Below are positions 41,590 through 49,110 of a stretch of 50,853 nt of DNA, piece by piece. A program made the position numbers and the translations under genes. This DNA comes from Candidatus Eiseniibacteriota bacterium (GTDB lineage: Bacteria; Eisenbacteria; RBG-16-71-46; CAIMUX01). The notes beneath the pieces were generated by a model. That model saw only the letters and a list, made by a program, of their open reading frames with translations. It had not been told where the DNA came from and made no database searches. How positions within the stretch are numbered: the stretch's first letter is position 1; each line of letters begins with the position of its first letter. The stretch is from positions 1 to 50,853 of the forward strand of contig JAKQSZ010000042.1 of NCBI GenBank assembly GCA_029569475.1, read 5' to 3'.

Positions 41590-43942
41590 ACGCAATGTTG
41601 GGGCGGGCGGCGATCCGCCGGGCGAAGGGATGGCGCGCGCGGACCAGGGCAACACCGCGTCCTCCCAGGAATGGGCGCAACGTCTCGCTGACAATATCGT
41701 TGACGGGCTCCCGCCGGCCTATCCGGACGGGTCGGGTGAGCCAGTGGGTGATCCGGAACTCCTTCGAGTGCTCATGGAAATCTCGGCGATCCGGGAGGAG
41801 GCCTGGACCTTTCCGCCGGCGGCCTCCCTCCCCCACCAACACCTGAACCGCTGGGGCCCCCTGGAAATCCAGGAGAAGATCGGTGAAGGGAGCTTCGCCG
41901 AAGTCTATCGCGCTTACGATCCGCTGCTCGACCGTGACGTCGCGCTGAAGTTGTTGAAGAGCGGGGCCACCAAGGAGCCGGTAAAGCCCGGCGCCGCCGT
42001 TCTCGCGGCAACGGCGTACCGCCGCAACATCCCCGAAGGCCGGATGCTCGCGCAGGTGCGGCACCCCAATATCGTCGCCGTTTTCGGGGCGGACCAGCAT
42101 GAGGGGCGGATAGGCATCTGGATGGAATTGCTCGAGGGAGAGACGCTGGCCGAGACGCTCACGATCCGGGGACGTCTCGCGGTACGCGAGGTTCTGGGCA
42201 TCGGGCGAGACCTGTGCGGGGCGCTCGCGGCCTTGCACAACGCGCGAATCATTCACCGGGACCTCAAGGCCCAGAATGTCATGCGTACGCACGACGGCCG
42301 TATCGTCGTGATGGATCTTGGACTGGGGCGCGACGACCGGTGGGACGATCATATGACCGTGGGGACGGCCGTATACATGCCGCCGGAGTGCCTTGACGGC
42401 GAGCCCGCCACGGCGCAAGCCGACCTCTATGCTGCCGCAATCCTGCTCTTCCATCTCCTGACGGGGAGATTTCCGTATACAGCCGCCAGCCTTCTCGAGC
42501 TCAAACAGGCGCAGTGGGAAGGCCGGCGCAACTACCTACGCGACCTCCGCCCGGAACTTCCCCCCGCTCTGGTTGACGCCATCGAGCGAGCGCTCGCGCC
42601 GCGGCCCGGGGACCGCTTCGCGACCGCCGGGGAGTTGGAGGCCGCGTTGATCCAGTCCGAACCCGGGCGTGGGCAGGCGGGTGCAGGCCACGCCGCGCCG
42701 GACCCGCCATTTCCCGAACAATCCGATCCGCACGCGGCGGCGGGATTCGCCTATGACCGGTATTTGAAAGCCCGCGGGTACCTGCGGGAGTTCCACGACC
42801 GGGAGAACATCGAAAAGGCGATCCAACTGTTCCGCGAGGCGCTCGAAACGGATCCGGGATCGCCTCACGCGTTGGCCGGCTTGGGCGAAGCGTACTGGAG
42901 GCTCTACGAGGACACCAAGGACTCGCGCTGGGCCCGCGAGGCCGAGGCGACCGCCCTGGCGGCCATCCGGGGAGTCCGCGATCTGCCCATTGCCCATGTC
43001 ACGCTCGGGGTCATTCTGCGGGGGACCGGGCGCGCGGAAGCTGCCTGCGAGCAGTACCAGAAGGCTCTCGCCATCGATCCCGACAATGACCACGCCTGGA
43101 GCGGGCTGGCGAGTTCGCAGGAAAACCTGGGCCGTTTCGACGAAGCGGAGATCTCGTACCGGCACGCCGTCGCCTCGCGCCCGAACTACTGGGGCGCACA
43201 CAATGAACTCGGCGTCTTTCTGAGCCGGAGGGAACGGTTGGACGAGGCTCTGGAAGCTTTCACACGAGCGGCCGAACTGGCGCCGGGGAACGCCCGGGTG
43301 CTTTCGAACCTGGGCGGGATGCTGCAGTGCCTGGGCCGGCACGACGAGGCAGTGGCCAGCTACCGGGAGTCGATCCGCCGCCATCCGACCGCTCAGGCGC
43401 ATTCGAACCTCGGACATCTATACCGTCACCTGGGCCGGTACGAGGAAGCGGCTGCCGAGTTCGAGCGCGCGGTCGCGCTGAACCCCAATGACTTCCGGAT
43501 CTGGAAGAACCTGGCGGAAGCGTGTCGCCTGCTGCCCGGGGCGGAGAGCCAGACACGGCAGGCGATCGAGCGGGCCGCCGAGCGCGCGCGGGGCGCGATC
43601 CGGATCAATCCCAATGACGCATTCCTGTGCGCGCTTCTGGCCCAGTGCGAGGCGGAACTCGGACACGAGGACGAGGCCCGGCGCCTGGTCGAAAAGGCTC
43701 TATCCCTGCCCGGAAACTCGCCCGAGGTCCTCGCCTATGTGGCCGGGACGCTCGAGCGGTTGGGGGAACGGACGCGCGCGCTCGAAGCCGCGAGCTCGGC
43801 GGTGAGGGCCGGCTTTTCGCTCGCCGGCGTGCGGGACGATCCGGCGCTGCACGAGCTGGCGCGGGATCCGCGGTTCGAAACGATGGTGACGGAGGTCCGC
43901 CTTCCACATGGAGGGGAGCGGATCGAGGGGGGAGGCGATTGA
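41576..43942 (+). CDS. Serine/threonine protein kinase with TPR repeats
   Basis: A 788-residue Hanks-type kinase. The kinase domain spans about 95-365: IGEGSFAEVYRAYD (P-loop), VALKLLK (ATP lysine), IIHRDLKAQNVM (catalytic loop), VVMDLGLGRD (DLG in place of DFG), VGTAVYMPPE. The C-terminal 400 residues are TPR repeats, such as HAWSGLASSQENLGRFDEAE and HSNLGHLYRHLGRYEEAAAE. No membrane segment is seen, so it is cytosolic, and the TPR part probably binds substrates or partners. GGGGAG lies upstream of ATG 41576, inside the end of the sigma-like gene. Its stop overlaps the next start by one base, so the three genes are translationally linked. Confidence 0.93.
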   Translation: MSAPERNVGAGGDPPGEGMARADQGNTASSQEWAQRLADNIVDGLPPAYPDGSGEPVGDPELLRVLMEISAIREEAWTFPPAASLPHQHLNRWGPLEIQEKIGEGSFAEVYRAYDPLLDRDVALKLLKSGATKEPVKPGAAVLAATAYRRNIPEGRMLAQVRHPNIVAVFGADQHEGRIGIWMELLEGETLAETLTIRGRLAVREVLGIGRDLCGALAALHNARIIHRDLKAQNVMRTHDGRIVVMDLGLGRDDRWDDHMTVGTAVYMPPECLDGEPATAQADLYAAAILLFHLLTGRFPYTAASLLELKQAQWEGRRNYLRDLRPELPPALVDAIERALAPRPGDRFATAGELEAALIQSEPGRGQAGAGHAAPDPPFPEQSDPHAAAGFAYDRYLKARGYLREFHDRENIEKAIQLFREALETDPGSPHALAGLGEAYWRLYEDTKDSRWAREAEATALAAIRGVRDLPIAHVTLGVILRGTGRAEAACEQYQKALAIDPDNDHAWSGLASSQENLGRFDEAEISYRHAVASRPNYWGAHNELGVFLSRRERLDEALEAFTRAAELAPGNARVLSNLGGMLQCLGRHDEAVASYRESIRRHPTAQAHSNLGHLYRHLGRYEEAAAEFERAVALNPNDFRIWKNLAEACRLLPGAESQTRQAIERAAERARGAIRINPNDAFLCALLAQCEAELGHEDEARRLVEKALSLPGNSPEVLAYVAGTLERLGERTRALEAASSAVRAGFSLAGVRDDPALHELARDPRFETMVTEVRLPHGGERIEGGGD

Positions 43943-44274
43943 TGTGCACAGGTCCCGGCTCGAGGACGTGGGAGTTTGCCTACACCGTGGGCGAGACAGG
44001 AATCGGCGTGGAGCCTCCATGCAGGCGGGTCAAGCCCGGCGACAGCATCGTATGGAAGCTCAACCTGGGGACAGGCCAGGTCCGTTTCGACGACCCCGAC
44101 GATATCCCGGTCGTGTTTGAGCGAGGCTCCGAAGCAACTCCCGAAAGCCCCGCCAGGGGAGTTGTCAAAGGCGGCCTTGACCAGAAGGTGTATAATCACT
44201 ATCTCGATATTCAGGTCGAGCCTTCGCGCGAGGTCCTGAACCAGTCGCCGGTCGCCATCCTGATCATCGAGTGA
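43942..44274 (+). CDS. Small beta-rich protein of the sigma-kinase operon, function unknown
   Basis: A 110-residue protein whose ATG overlaps the kinase stop (TGATG). RRVKPGDSIVWKLNLGTGQV, DDIPVVFERG, YNHYLDIQVEPSREVLNQSP and VAILIIE have the strand order and 'xxxGDxVxWxxN' opening of cupredoxin-like sandwiches, though no copper ligand set is obvious. Short proteins with a similar close are known next to such kinases as far as I recall. It could be a target or regulator of the kinase. No signal peptide, so probably cytosolic. Confidence 0.65.
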   Translation: MCTGPGSRTWEFAYTVGETGIGVEPPCRRVKPGDSIVWKLNLGTGQVRFDDPDDIPVVFERGSEATPESPARGVVKGGLDQKVYNHYLDIQVEPSREVLNQSPVAILIIE

Positions 44275-44321
44275 CGGATGAGGTCGGTTCTCCGGGCGAT
44301 CGTTGTTTGGCAGGAGGCGCA

Positions 44322-44744
44322 ATGGAAGGACCGCTGCTGAGAGACGAAGCGGAGTACCCGAGCGACGATGTGCTGGCGGGGTGTCTCGGCAAGGCGAAGG
44401 CGGCCTGGGACGCGTTCACCGCCCGGCTCGCGGCGGACTTCTCAGACGCCTCCCTGGAGTGGCGTTTCTACAAGGACGGCAAGTCCTGGCTCTGCAAGGT
44501 CGTCCGCAAGAAGAAAACCGTCTGCTGGGTCTCGATTTGGAACCAGGCGTTCCGGACGACGTTCTACTTCACGGCCAGGAGCGACCAGGAGATCGACCGG
44601 TTGCCGATAGCGCAGGAGCTGAGGATCGCGTACCGCGCGCAGTCCGGGAGCGGCAAGCTGAAGCCGATTACAATCCAGGTGAGCAGCAAGAGGGCACTGA
44701 GGGACGTGTTCACCCTCTTCGAGTACAAGAGCCGATTGAAGTGA
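44322..44744 (+). CDS. DUF3788 family protein
   Basis: A 140-residue protein. LGKAKAAWDAFTARLAADFS, LEWRFYKDGKSWLCKVVRKK, KTVCWVSIWNQAFRTTFYFT and VSSKRALRDVFTLFEYKSRL fit DUF3788, a cytosolic family of unknown function whose members resemble YdhG/MmcQ-type small folds. AGGAGG lies four bases before ATG 44322. The stop overlaps the GTG start of the methyltransferase gene (GTGA). Confidence 0.82.
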   Translation: MEGPLLRDEAEYPSDDVLAGCLGKAKAAWDAFTARLAADFSDASLEWRFYKDGKSWLCKVVRKKKTVCWVSIWNQAFRTTFYFTARSDQEIDRLPIAQELRIAYRAQSGSGKLKPITIQVSSKRALRDVFTLFEYKSRLK

Positions 44745-45541
44745 AGAGAAGCCCCTCGACAATCCCGGGCGAGGACTCCAGGCAAGGCCCCCGCCTCTAC
44801 CGCGAGCTGGCGGACTGGTACCCCCTGCTGACCCCGGTAGGCGACTACGTCGAGGAGGCGGCCTTCTACCTGCGCCTCTTCGAGACCCACTGTTGCCGAC
44901 TGCCTCGCACCCTTCTCGACCTCGGCAGCGGCGGCGGCCACAATGTCGCTCACCTCAAGGCTGCGCTGTCGTGCACGCTGGTCGACCTCGCCCCGGCGAT
45001 GCTCGCGGTCAGCCGTCGTCTCAACCCCGAGTGCGAGCACGTCCCGGGCGACATGCGCACCGTCAGGCTCGGCCGCGCCTTCGATTGCGTCCTCGTGCAC
45101 GACGCGGTCAGCTACATGTCCTCCCGCGCCGACCTCGCGAGCGCCATCGCCACGGCCTTCGCGCATACCGCCCCGGGCGGGGTCGCCATGTTCCAGCCGG
45201 ATTTTGTCACGGAGACCTTCGAGCCCGGCACCGAAACCGGCGGCAGCGACGCCGAGGGGCGGGGCTTGCGCTACCTCGAGTGGCGCTGGGTCCCCGAGGC
45301 CGCCCGCGAGGCGTACGTGACCGACATGGCATACCTGCTGCGTGACGAAGGTGGCGACGTCGAGGTGATCCACGACCGGCACGTGATGGGGCTGTTCCCC
45401 CGGACGACGTGGCTGGAGCTGATCGAGGCTGCGGGCTTCGAGCCGCTCGCGATCCCCTTCGAGCACGGCTCCTCCCGCAACACCGGGCACGAGGTGTTCC
45501 TCGGCCTGAAATCCGGTGAGCTTCGACGCGACAAGGCGTGA
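44741..45541 (+). CDS. SAM-dependent methyltransferase
   Basis: A 266-residue class I methyltransferase. An N-terminal segment YRELADWYPLLTPVGDYVEE is followed by motif I TLLDLGSGGGHNVAHL, motif II-type CTLVDLAPAMLAVSRR, CVLVHDAVSYM and APGGVAMFQPDFV. The family commonly modifies small molecules. The end reads WLELIEAAGFEPLAIPFEHG. The GTG start at 44741 overlaps the DUF3788 stop, so expression is coupled; the substrate is unknown. Unlike the methyltransferase at 39687-40524, its frame is intact. Confidence 0.88.
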   Translation: MKRSPSTIPGEDSRQGPRLYRELADWYPLLTPVGDYVEEAAFYLRLFETHCCRLPRTLLDLGSGGGHNVAHLKAALSCTLVDLAPAMLAVSRRLNPECEHVPGDMRTVRLGRAFDCVLVHDAVSYMSSRADLASAIATAFAHTAPGGVAMFQPDFVTETFEPGTETGGSDAEGRGLRYLEWRWVPEAAREAYVTDMAYLLRDEGGDVEVIHDRHVMGLFPRTTWLELIEAAGFEPLAIPFEHGSSRNTGHEVFLGLKSGELRRDKA

Positions 45542-45645
45542 CGAAGCTCAGCTACGCGCGCGGGATCGAACGACCGCCGACGAGCGTCTTACCCTGGCTC
45601 GATGACCCTGGGACAGACACGGCTTGAAGCCTCCGGCGCGCGGAG

Positions 45646-46470
45646 CTACCGGAAGGCGTTCTTGATCCTCCCCCAGCTTGTCGATTCCGTCGCGGGAGGG
45701 GCGCCGCTATTGACCCAGGCGGCGATCCCCAGAGACTGCGTGGGCCCCCAGACCAGAGACACATCCTGCCACCCGGCCGGAAAACCCAGCCCCGGAGAGA
45801 TGAACGTCACGGGATGGCCGCCGAACCCGTCAAGGTCGGCCGCCACATAGTAGGGGCACTGACGGTCCATGGAGTATGTCCAGTAACCGACCCAGAACCT
45901 CCCCGAGACCGACGTCTCGGGCATGAGGAAGTCGTGCAGGCTGACGGTGGGCCAGGTCGCGACCGGATCGGGCTGGACGATCGTCACTCCGCTCAGGATA
46001 TTGCCCGGGCGCCCGCCGGCGTCATCCCAGATGAACAGCTGGCACGGCTCGACCGGCAGCCCCAGGCCCGTGAGATACAGCCGAATGCCGCACACATAGC
46101 CTTCGTACTCATAGCCCTCGGCGAACCACCCGTTGCCGGCGGCGGTCACTCCTCCGTATTGCCAGCAGTAGCCATTTTCCGGCGACTCGTCGAAGTTCAT
46201 GTACAACTCCCCGGGACAGGGAGGATCCCCTCCCGGGAGAATGATGCCATTCCCAATCCCGACCGAGCCGGGCTCCTGCGGCCGGTTGTCCGGAGCCTGG
46301 TCCATCGCAACCCCGGCCACACCCGAGCCGTCCGCAAACACCAGGCCCTCCGAAGCCACGGGGTTTGTCGATGCACCTGAAACCACCCCTGCCCCCGAAG
46401 CCTCCGCGACCACCGACACCACCGGGACCCAGGAGAACACCACCAGCGGAATCCAAAGCGTGAAGCTCAT
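45646..46470 (-). CDS. Secreted protein with TSWG-x-IK tail, paralogue A
   Basis: A 274-residue exported protein of unknown function; GGAGG sits eight bases before the ATG at 46470. After a signal peptide (FTLWIPLVVFSWVPVVSVVA) and a low-complexity linker comes a beta domain of about 190 residues: NGYCWQYGGVTAAGNGWFAE, VCGIRLYLTGLGLPVEPCQL, FIWDDAGGRPGNILSGV, FWVGYWTYSMDRQCPYYVAA, DLDGFGGHPVTFISPGLGFP. It ends STSWGRIKNAFR. The domain aligns through most of its length with the divergent gene at 47107. It has no FlgD-like tail, so the short C-terminal motif may be an alternative sorting or anchoring signal. Confidence 0.75.
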   Translation of the reverse strand: MSFTLWIPLVVFSWVPVVSVVAEASGAGVVSGASTNPVASEGLVFADGSGVAGVAMDQAPDNRPQEPGSVGIGNGIILPGGDPPCPGELYMNFDESPENGYCWQYGGVTAAGNGWFAEGYEYEGYVCGIRLYLTGLGLPVEPCQLFIWDDAGGRPGNILSGVTIVQPDPVATWPTVSLHDFLMPETSVSGRFWVGYWTYSMDRQCPYYVAADLDGFGGHPVTFISPGLGFPAGWQDVSLVWGPTQSLGIAAWVNSGAPPATESTSWGRIKNAFR

Positions 46471-46927
46471 CACCTGATCCTCCCTGACCAAATCACCGGT
46501 GAAGAACTCTCCCTTGTCGCGGACACGCCGTGGAACGGCCAGGAGACTGCGCGGTAGGTTGCGGCGGCCGCGGGAAGACTGTGCCATGGGACTTGAAGGA
46601 GTCGCAAGCGCCCAAACGGCGGAGCGTCGCGGGCGCCCGGAGCCGGGGGTCACTCCTTCCTCACCGGATGCACTCCCACATGGCCCCCGTTGGTTCGTTG
46701 CAAGATCTGGCGCCAGCTACAGCGGGAGCGGATCTCGGCAGCGCGCGGCACGGTCACGCGTCTGGTGCGGCAGACGAGAACATCCGGTTCCCGGCGGCAC
46801 GTCGGTGAGCGGACAGCCGCCGCGCCCCGGGTTCTCGAGTCCGCTCCGCGATATCCGTAGCGGGGAGTCGCAGGTTGCGTCCCGTGCTTGCCCATCCCAC
46901 CCCCCCATCGCCACCCTTGAAGGCGAT
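46471..46927. other. Divergent intergenic region, no gene recognised
   Basis: Upstream region between the two divergent secreted paralogues. Apart from the promoter noted at 46928, I see no gene, repeat or clear operator. Confidence 0.4.
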
Positions 46928-46956
46928 TGTCTACTCACATCCGAGGATGTATAATC
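46928..46956 (+). promoter_or_regulatory. Candidate sigma-70-type promoter
   Basis: TTGTCT (46928-46933) and a perfect TATAAT (46951-46956) are separated by 17 bases. This is the best housekeeping-type promoter in the window. It lies about 150 bases upstream of the secreted paralogue gene at 47107, which would have a long leader. Confidence 0.6.
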
Positions 46957-47106
46957 GTCGCGTGCGACGGTCGCCGGCGCAGCGCTTTCCTTCTCAGGCC
47001 GCAGAGTGGTCTGACCCTGTGTCGCATGGAAAGCCGCCCGACTCTGGGCGCTGAGATCAACATCTTTCACCGGCCGTCCTTGCGCGATGGCCGAGGAGAA
47101 CCCGCC

Positions 47107-47832
47107 ATGAGCATTTCGACACCCACCGCTGCGAAGGCCGCACTGGTCTTGGCGTTGGTCGCCGCTTTCGCGGCCACCGCGTCCGCGTCGGAGACGATCC
47201 GGACTCTTGGCCCCGTCATCGGAAACGGAACGGAGGGATCACGAGAGAACCCGTGCCCCCCCTCGGCCCTCATGCTGAACGCCGATGCCACCCTCGAGAA
47301 CGCCTACGGATGGGCCTATGGGGGAGTGGCGTTGCCGGACTACGGCTCCGTAGCGGAGCGCTACTCGGCCGACGGGACGGTCTGCGGCATCGAGCTGTTT
47401 CTCTCGACGCTGCCCGGGTACTTCCAGGACCAGAGCATGGACCTTTACATCTGGGACTCCGACGGCCAGTTCCCGAACAACGTCCTCGCAGTTTCCACCG
47501 GCGTGCATATTTCCACGCCGGACTTCTGGCCCGCGGTCAGCACGTTCGACCTGCCGCTTCAGGAGACCGAAGTGTCGGGCGAGTTCTTTATCGGCTACTG
47601 GGGCAACTGGCCCGGCCAGCTTCTCGGCTGGTACATCGCGGCCGATATCGATGGGCCCGGCGGGTACCCGGTGACCAAGGTCGCACCCGGGATCGGGCTG
47701 CCGACCGGCTGGATCGAGGTACCGCGGGTTTGGGGCACGACGCAGGCCTTGGGCATCGGGGCGTGGATCAGCGGCATACCGAACCCGGCGGAGCGGACCT
47801 CCTGGGGTGCGATCAAGGGGTTGTACAAGTAG
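47107..47832 (+). CDS. Secreted protein with TSWG-x-IK tail, paralogue B
   Basis: A 241-residue exported protein, divergent paralogue of 45646-46470. A signal peptide (KAALVLALVAAFAATASASE) is followed by the shared domain: ENAYGWAYGGVALPDYGSVA, VCGIELFLSTLPGY, DLYIWDSDGQFPNNVLAVST, FFIGYWGNWPGQLLGWYIAA, DIDGPGGYPVTKVAPGIGLP, then RVWGTTQALGIGAWISG and the tail RTSWGAIKGLYK. Position-by-position agreement with paralogue A is clear in the WGYW, ADxDGxGGxPVT and GxxxGW segments. The start ATG has GAGGAG nine bases upstream. Function unknown; the fold may be a lectin-like sandwich, judged from the pattern only. Confidence 0.78.
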   Translation: MSISTPTAAKAALVLALVAAFAATASASETIRTLGPVIGNGTEGSRENPCPPSALMLNADATLENAYGWAYGGVALPDYGSVAERYSADGTVCGIELFLSTLPGYFQDQSMDLYIWDSDGQFPNNVLAVSTGVHISTPDFWPAVSTFDLPLQETEVSGEFFIGYWGNWPGQLLGWYIAADIDGPGGYPVTKVAPGIGLPTGWIEVPRVWGTTQALGIGAWISGIPNPAERTSWGAIKGLYK

Positions 47833-47971
47833 CGACCGCGGCAAGCGCGGAAAGAGCGAGCCGCCTTAGCCCCTTGGCCCGAAGATCATGGGGTTCTTCT
47901 CCGATGCTGGGCTTGCCCCTCGGAGGGTGGCTCTGGGATCAGATCATCGAGGCGACCCGGCGACGCGGCCG

Positions 47972-48431
47972 TCAGACCTTGGCCTCCGGTACCGGCGGGT
48001 GGCCCAGGCCCGCGGCCAGCAGGGCCGCGCGTTCGACCCCGCGGGCCAGGGTGCTGCGGATCCGCCCGTCTTCCAGCGCCAGGATGCCGCCGATCGTGCA
48101 GCCGGCCGGCGTGGTCACGTCGTCCTTAAGGGCCGCCGGATGCGTTCCCGTTTGCAGGACCATCTCGGCCGCCCCGAGCAGGGTGCGCGCCGCCAGCCGG
48201 ATCGCCATGTCGCGCGGGAGCCCCATCATGACGCCCCCGTCCGCCAGCGCCTCGATCATCACGTAGGCGAAGGCCGGACCGCTCCCGGAGAGGCCGGTCA
48301 CGGTGTTGAAGTGCTTCTCCTCCAGCACCAGCGTGTCCCCCAGGACCCCGAAGACCTTGCGCGCCAGCGCGAGATGCGCCTGGCCGACCTTCGCGCCGCG
48401 GGCGAAGACGGTCGTGCCGCGCCCGACCGAA
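47972..48431 (-). pseudogene. Truncated second copy of proC (3' half)
   Basis: This region matches proC 33382-33841 base for base in register (constant offset 14,590, no indels). It encodes the last 150 or so residues from VGRGTTVFARGAKVG through VTGLSGSGPAFAYVMIEAL to the stop, with a handful of amino-acid changes (for example V to M, R to L, L to H). Many base differences fall in third codon positions, so the copy seems to have diverged while still under selection. It lacks the NAD(P)-binding half and a start. Similarity ends abruptly at 48431, where RES toxin sequence begins in a different frame. Confidence 0.9.
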
Positions 48432-48626
48432 GAGAAGGTGCAGGTCCGAAGGGGCGAGCAACGGATCGACGTGGACGAGCAGTTCCAGGGACGCGAGGGC
48501 CGCCGATTCCGCCGTGTAGACGATGCGCCACCCCCTCGGGTGCCACCGTCCCGAGGTGTACAACCCGCCGTTGCCGTCCAAGGCGGTCCGCACGTGCGTG
48601 GCGCGGCAGATCCGCCAGACCCGCAT
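48432..48626 (-). pseudogene. RES-domain toxin, truncated
   Basis: The ATG at 48626 overlaps the antitoxin stop (TGATG). About 65 codons give the start of a RES toxin: MRVWRICRATHVRTALDGNG, GLYTSGRWHPRGWRIVYTAE and SAALASLELLVHVDPLLAP, with the Arg, Gly-Arg-Trp, Tyr and Glu positions typical of this NAD-consuming family. At 48431 the sequence changes into the proC fragment in another frame, so translation would run to 48126 and yield a 166-residue hybrid without the rest of the RES fold (family length about 150-160). The toxin is presumably inactive. Confidence 0.85.
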
Positions 48627-49078
48627 CAGCTGAAGATGCCGTGCTCCATCCGGAGCAGCACTTCCTCGACCTGCCTGGCGCCGATCTCCGTGTCCAACAG
48701 GTCCAGCGGCGGCTCGCCCCCCAGCGCCCGATTGGGCGTGATCAGCCAGTGACGCGCCTTTTCGGCGGTTCCCAGGACCTCCACCATCTGCGCGTAAGAC
48801 CTCGCCAGCCGGTACAGCCGGTCCGACTCCTCGGGCGCCAGCAGGCCAGCGGCCTTGCGGCGGGCGAGGGTCCGAGGGGGGATGCCCAGCAGCAAGGTCA
48901 GCCTCGCAACCGGAACGCCTGTCTCGGTCGCCACGGCATCAAAGGTGTTCGCGGGCAGGCCCGCCCGGACCGCGCCACGCAGCCACAAGGGGGTGGCCTT
49001 TCGGCGGTGGAGGGAGGACGCGAGTCCCAGGATGCCTGAAACCCGCACCAGCAACAGTGTGTGCTCATCGCCTGCCAT
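48626..49078 (-). CDS. Xre/MbcA/ParS-type antitoxin (DUF2384 C-terminus)
   Basis: A 150-residue antitoxin. The N-terminal two thirds are helical with an Xre-like DNA-binding part (LPANTFDAVATETGVPVARL, TLLLGIPPRTLARRKAAGLL). The C-terminal toxin-binding part is the family signature: ESDRLYRLARSYAQMVEVLG, KARHWLITPNRALGGEPPLD and LLDTEIGARQVEEVLLRMEHG. Such proteins neutralise RES toxins and repress their own operon. The reading frame is intact although the downstream toxin is cut. The ATG at 49078 lies only about seven bases after a candidate -10 element, suggesting a leaderless message. Confidence 0.9.
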   Translation of the reverse strand: MAGDEHTLLLVRVSGILGLASSLHRRKATPLWLRGAVRAGLPANTFDAVATETGVPVARLTLLLGIPPRTLARRKAAGLLAPEESDRLYRLARSYAQMVEVLGTAEKARHWLITPNRALGGEPPLDLLDTEIGARQVEEVLLRMEHGIFS

Positions 49079-49110
49079 ATGGCCATCATAGCACAGCCAC
49101 GTAGATCTAC
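49079..49110 (-). promoter_or_regulatory. Candidate promoter and operator of the toxin-antitoxin operon
   Basis: On the minus strand TATGAT (49085-49090) is a good -10 hexamer seven bases before the ATG. GTAGATCTAC (49101-49110) is a perfect palindrome over the expected spacer/-35 area, and ATGGCCAT (49079-49086) is a second one at the start. Autoregulating antitoxins usually bind such palindromes. No convincing -35 is seen. Confidence 0.45.

Noticed and set aside
44191..44196. TATAAT as a promoter element
   Set aside because: It lies inside the codons of the small beta protein (VYNHY region) with no matching -35 sequence at 16-18 bases.
47972..48328. A second functional proC gene
   Set aside because: It lacks the whole NAD(P)-binding half and any plausible start; the internal ATG begins in the middle of the conserved domain.
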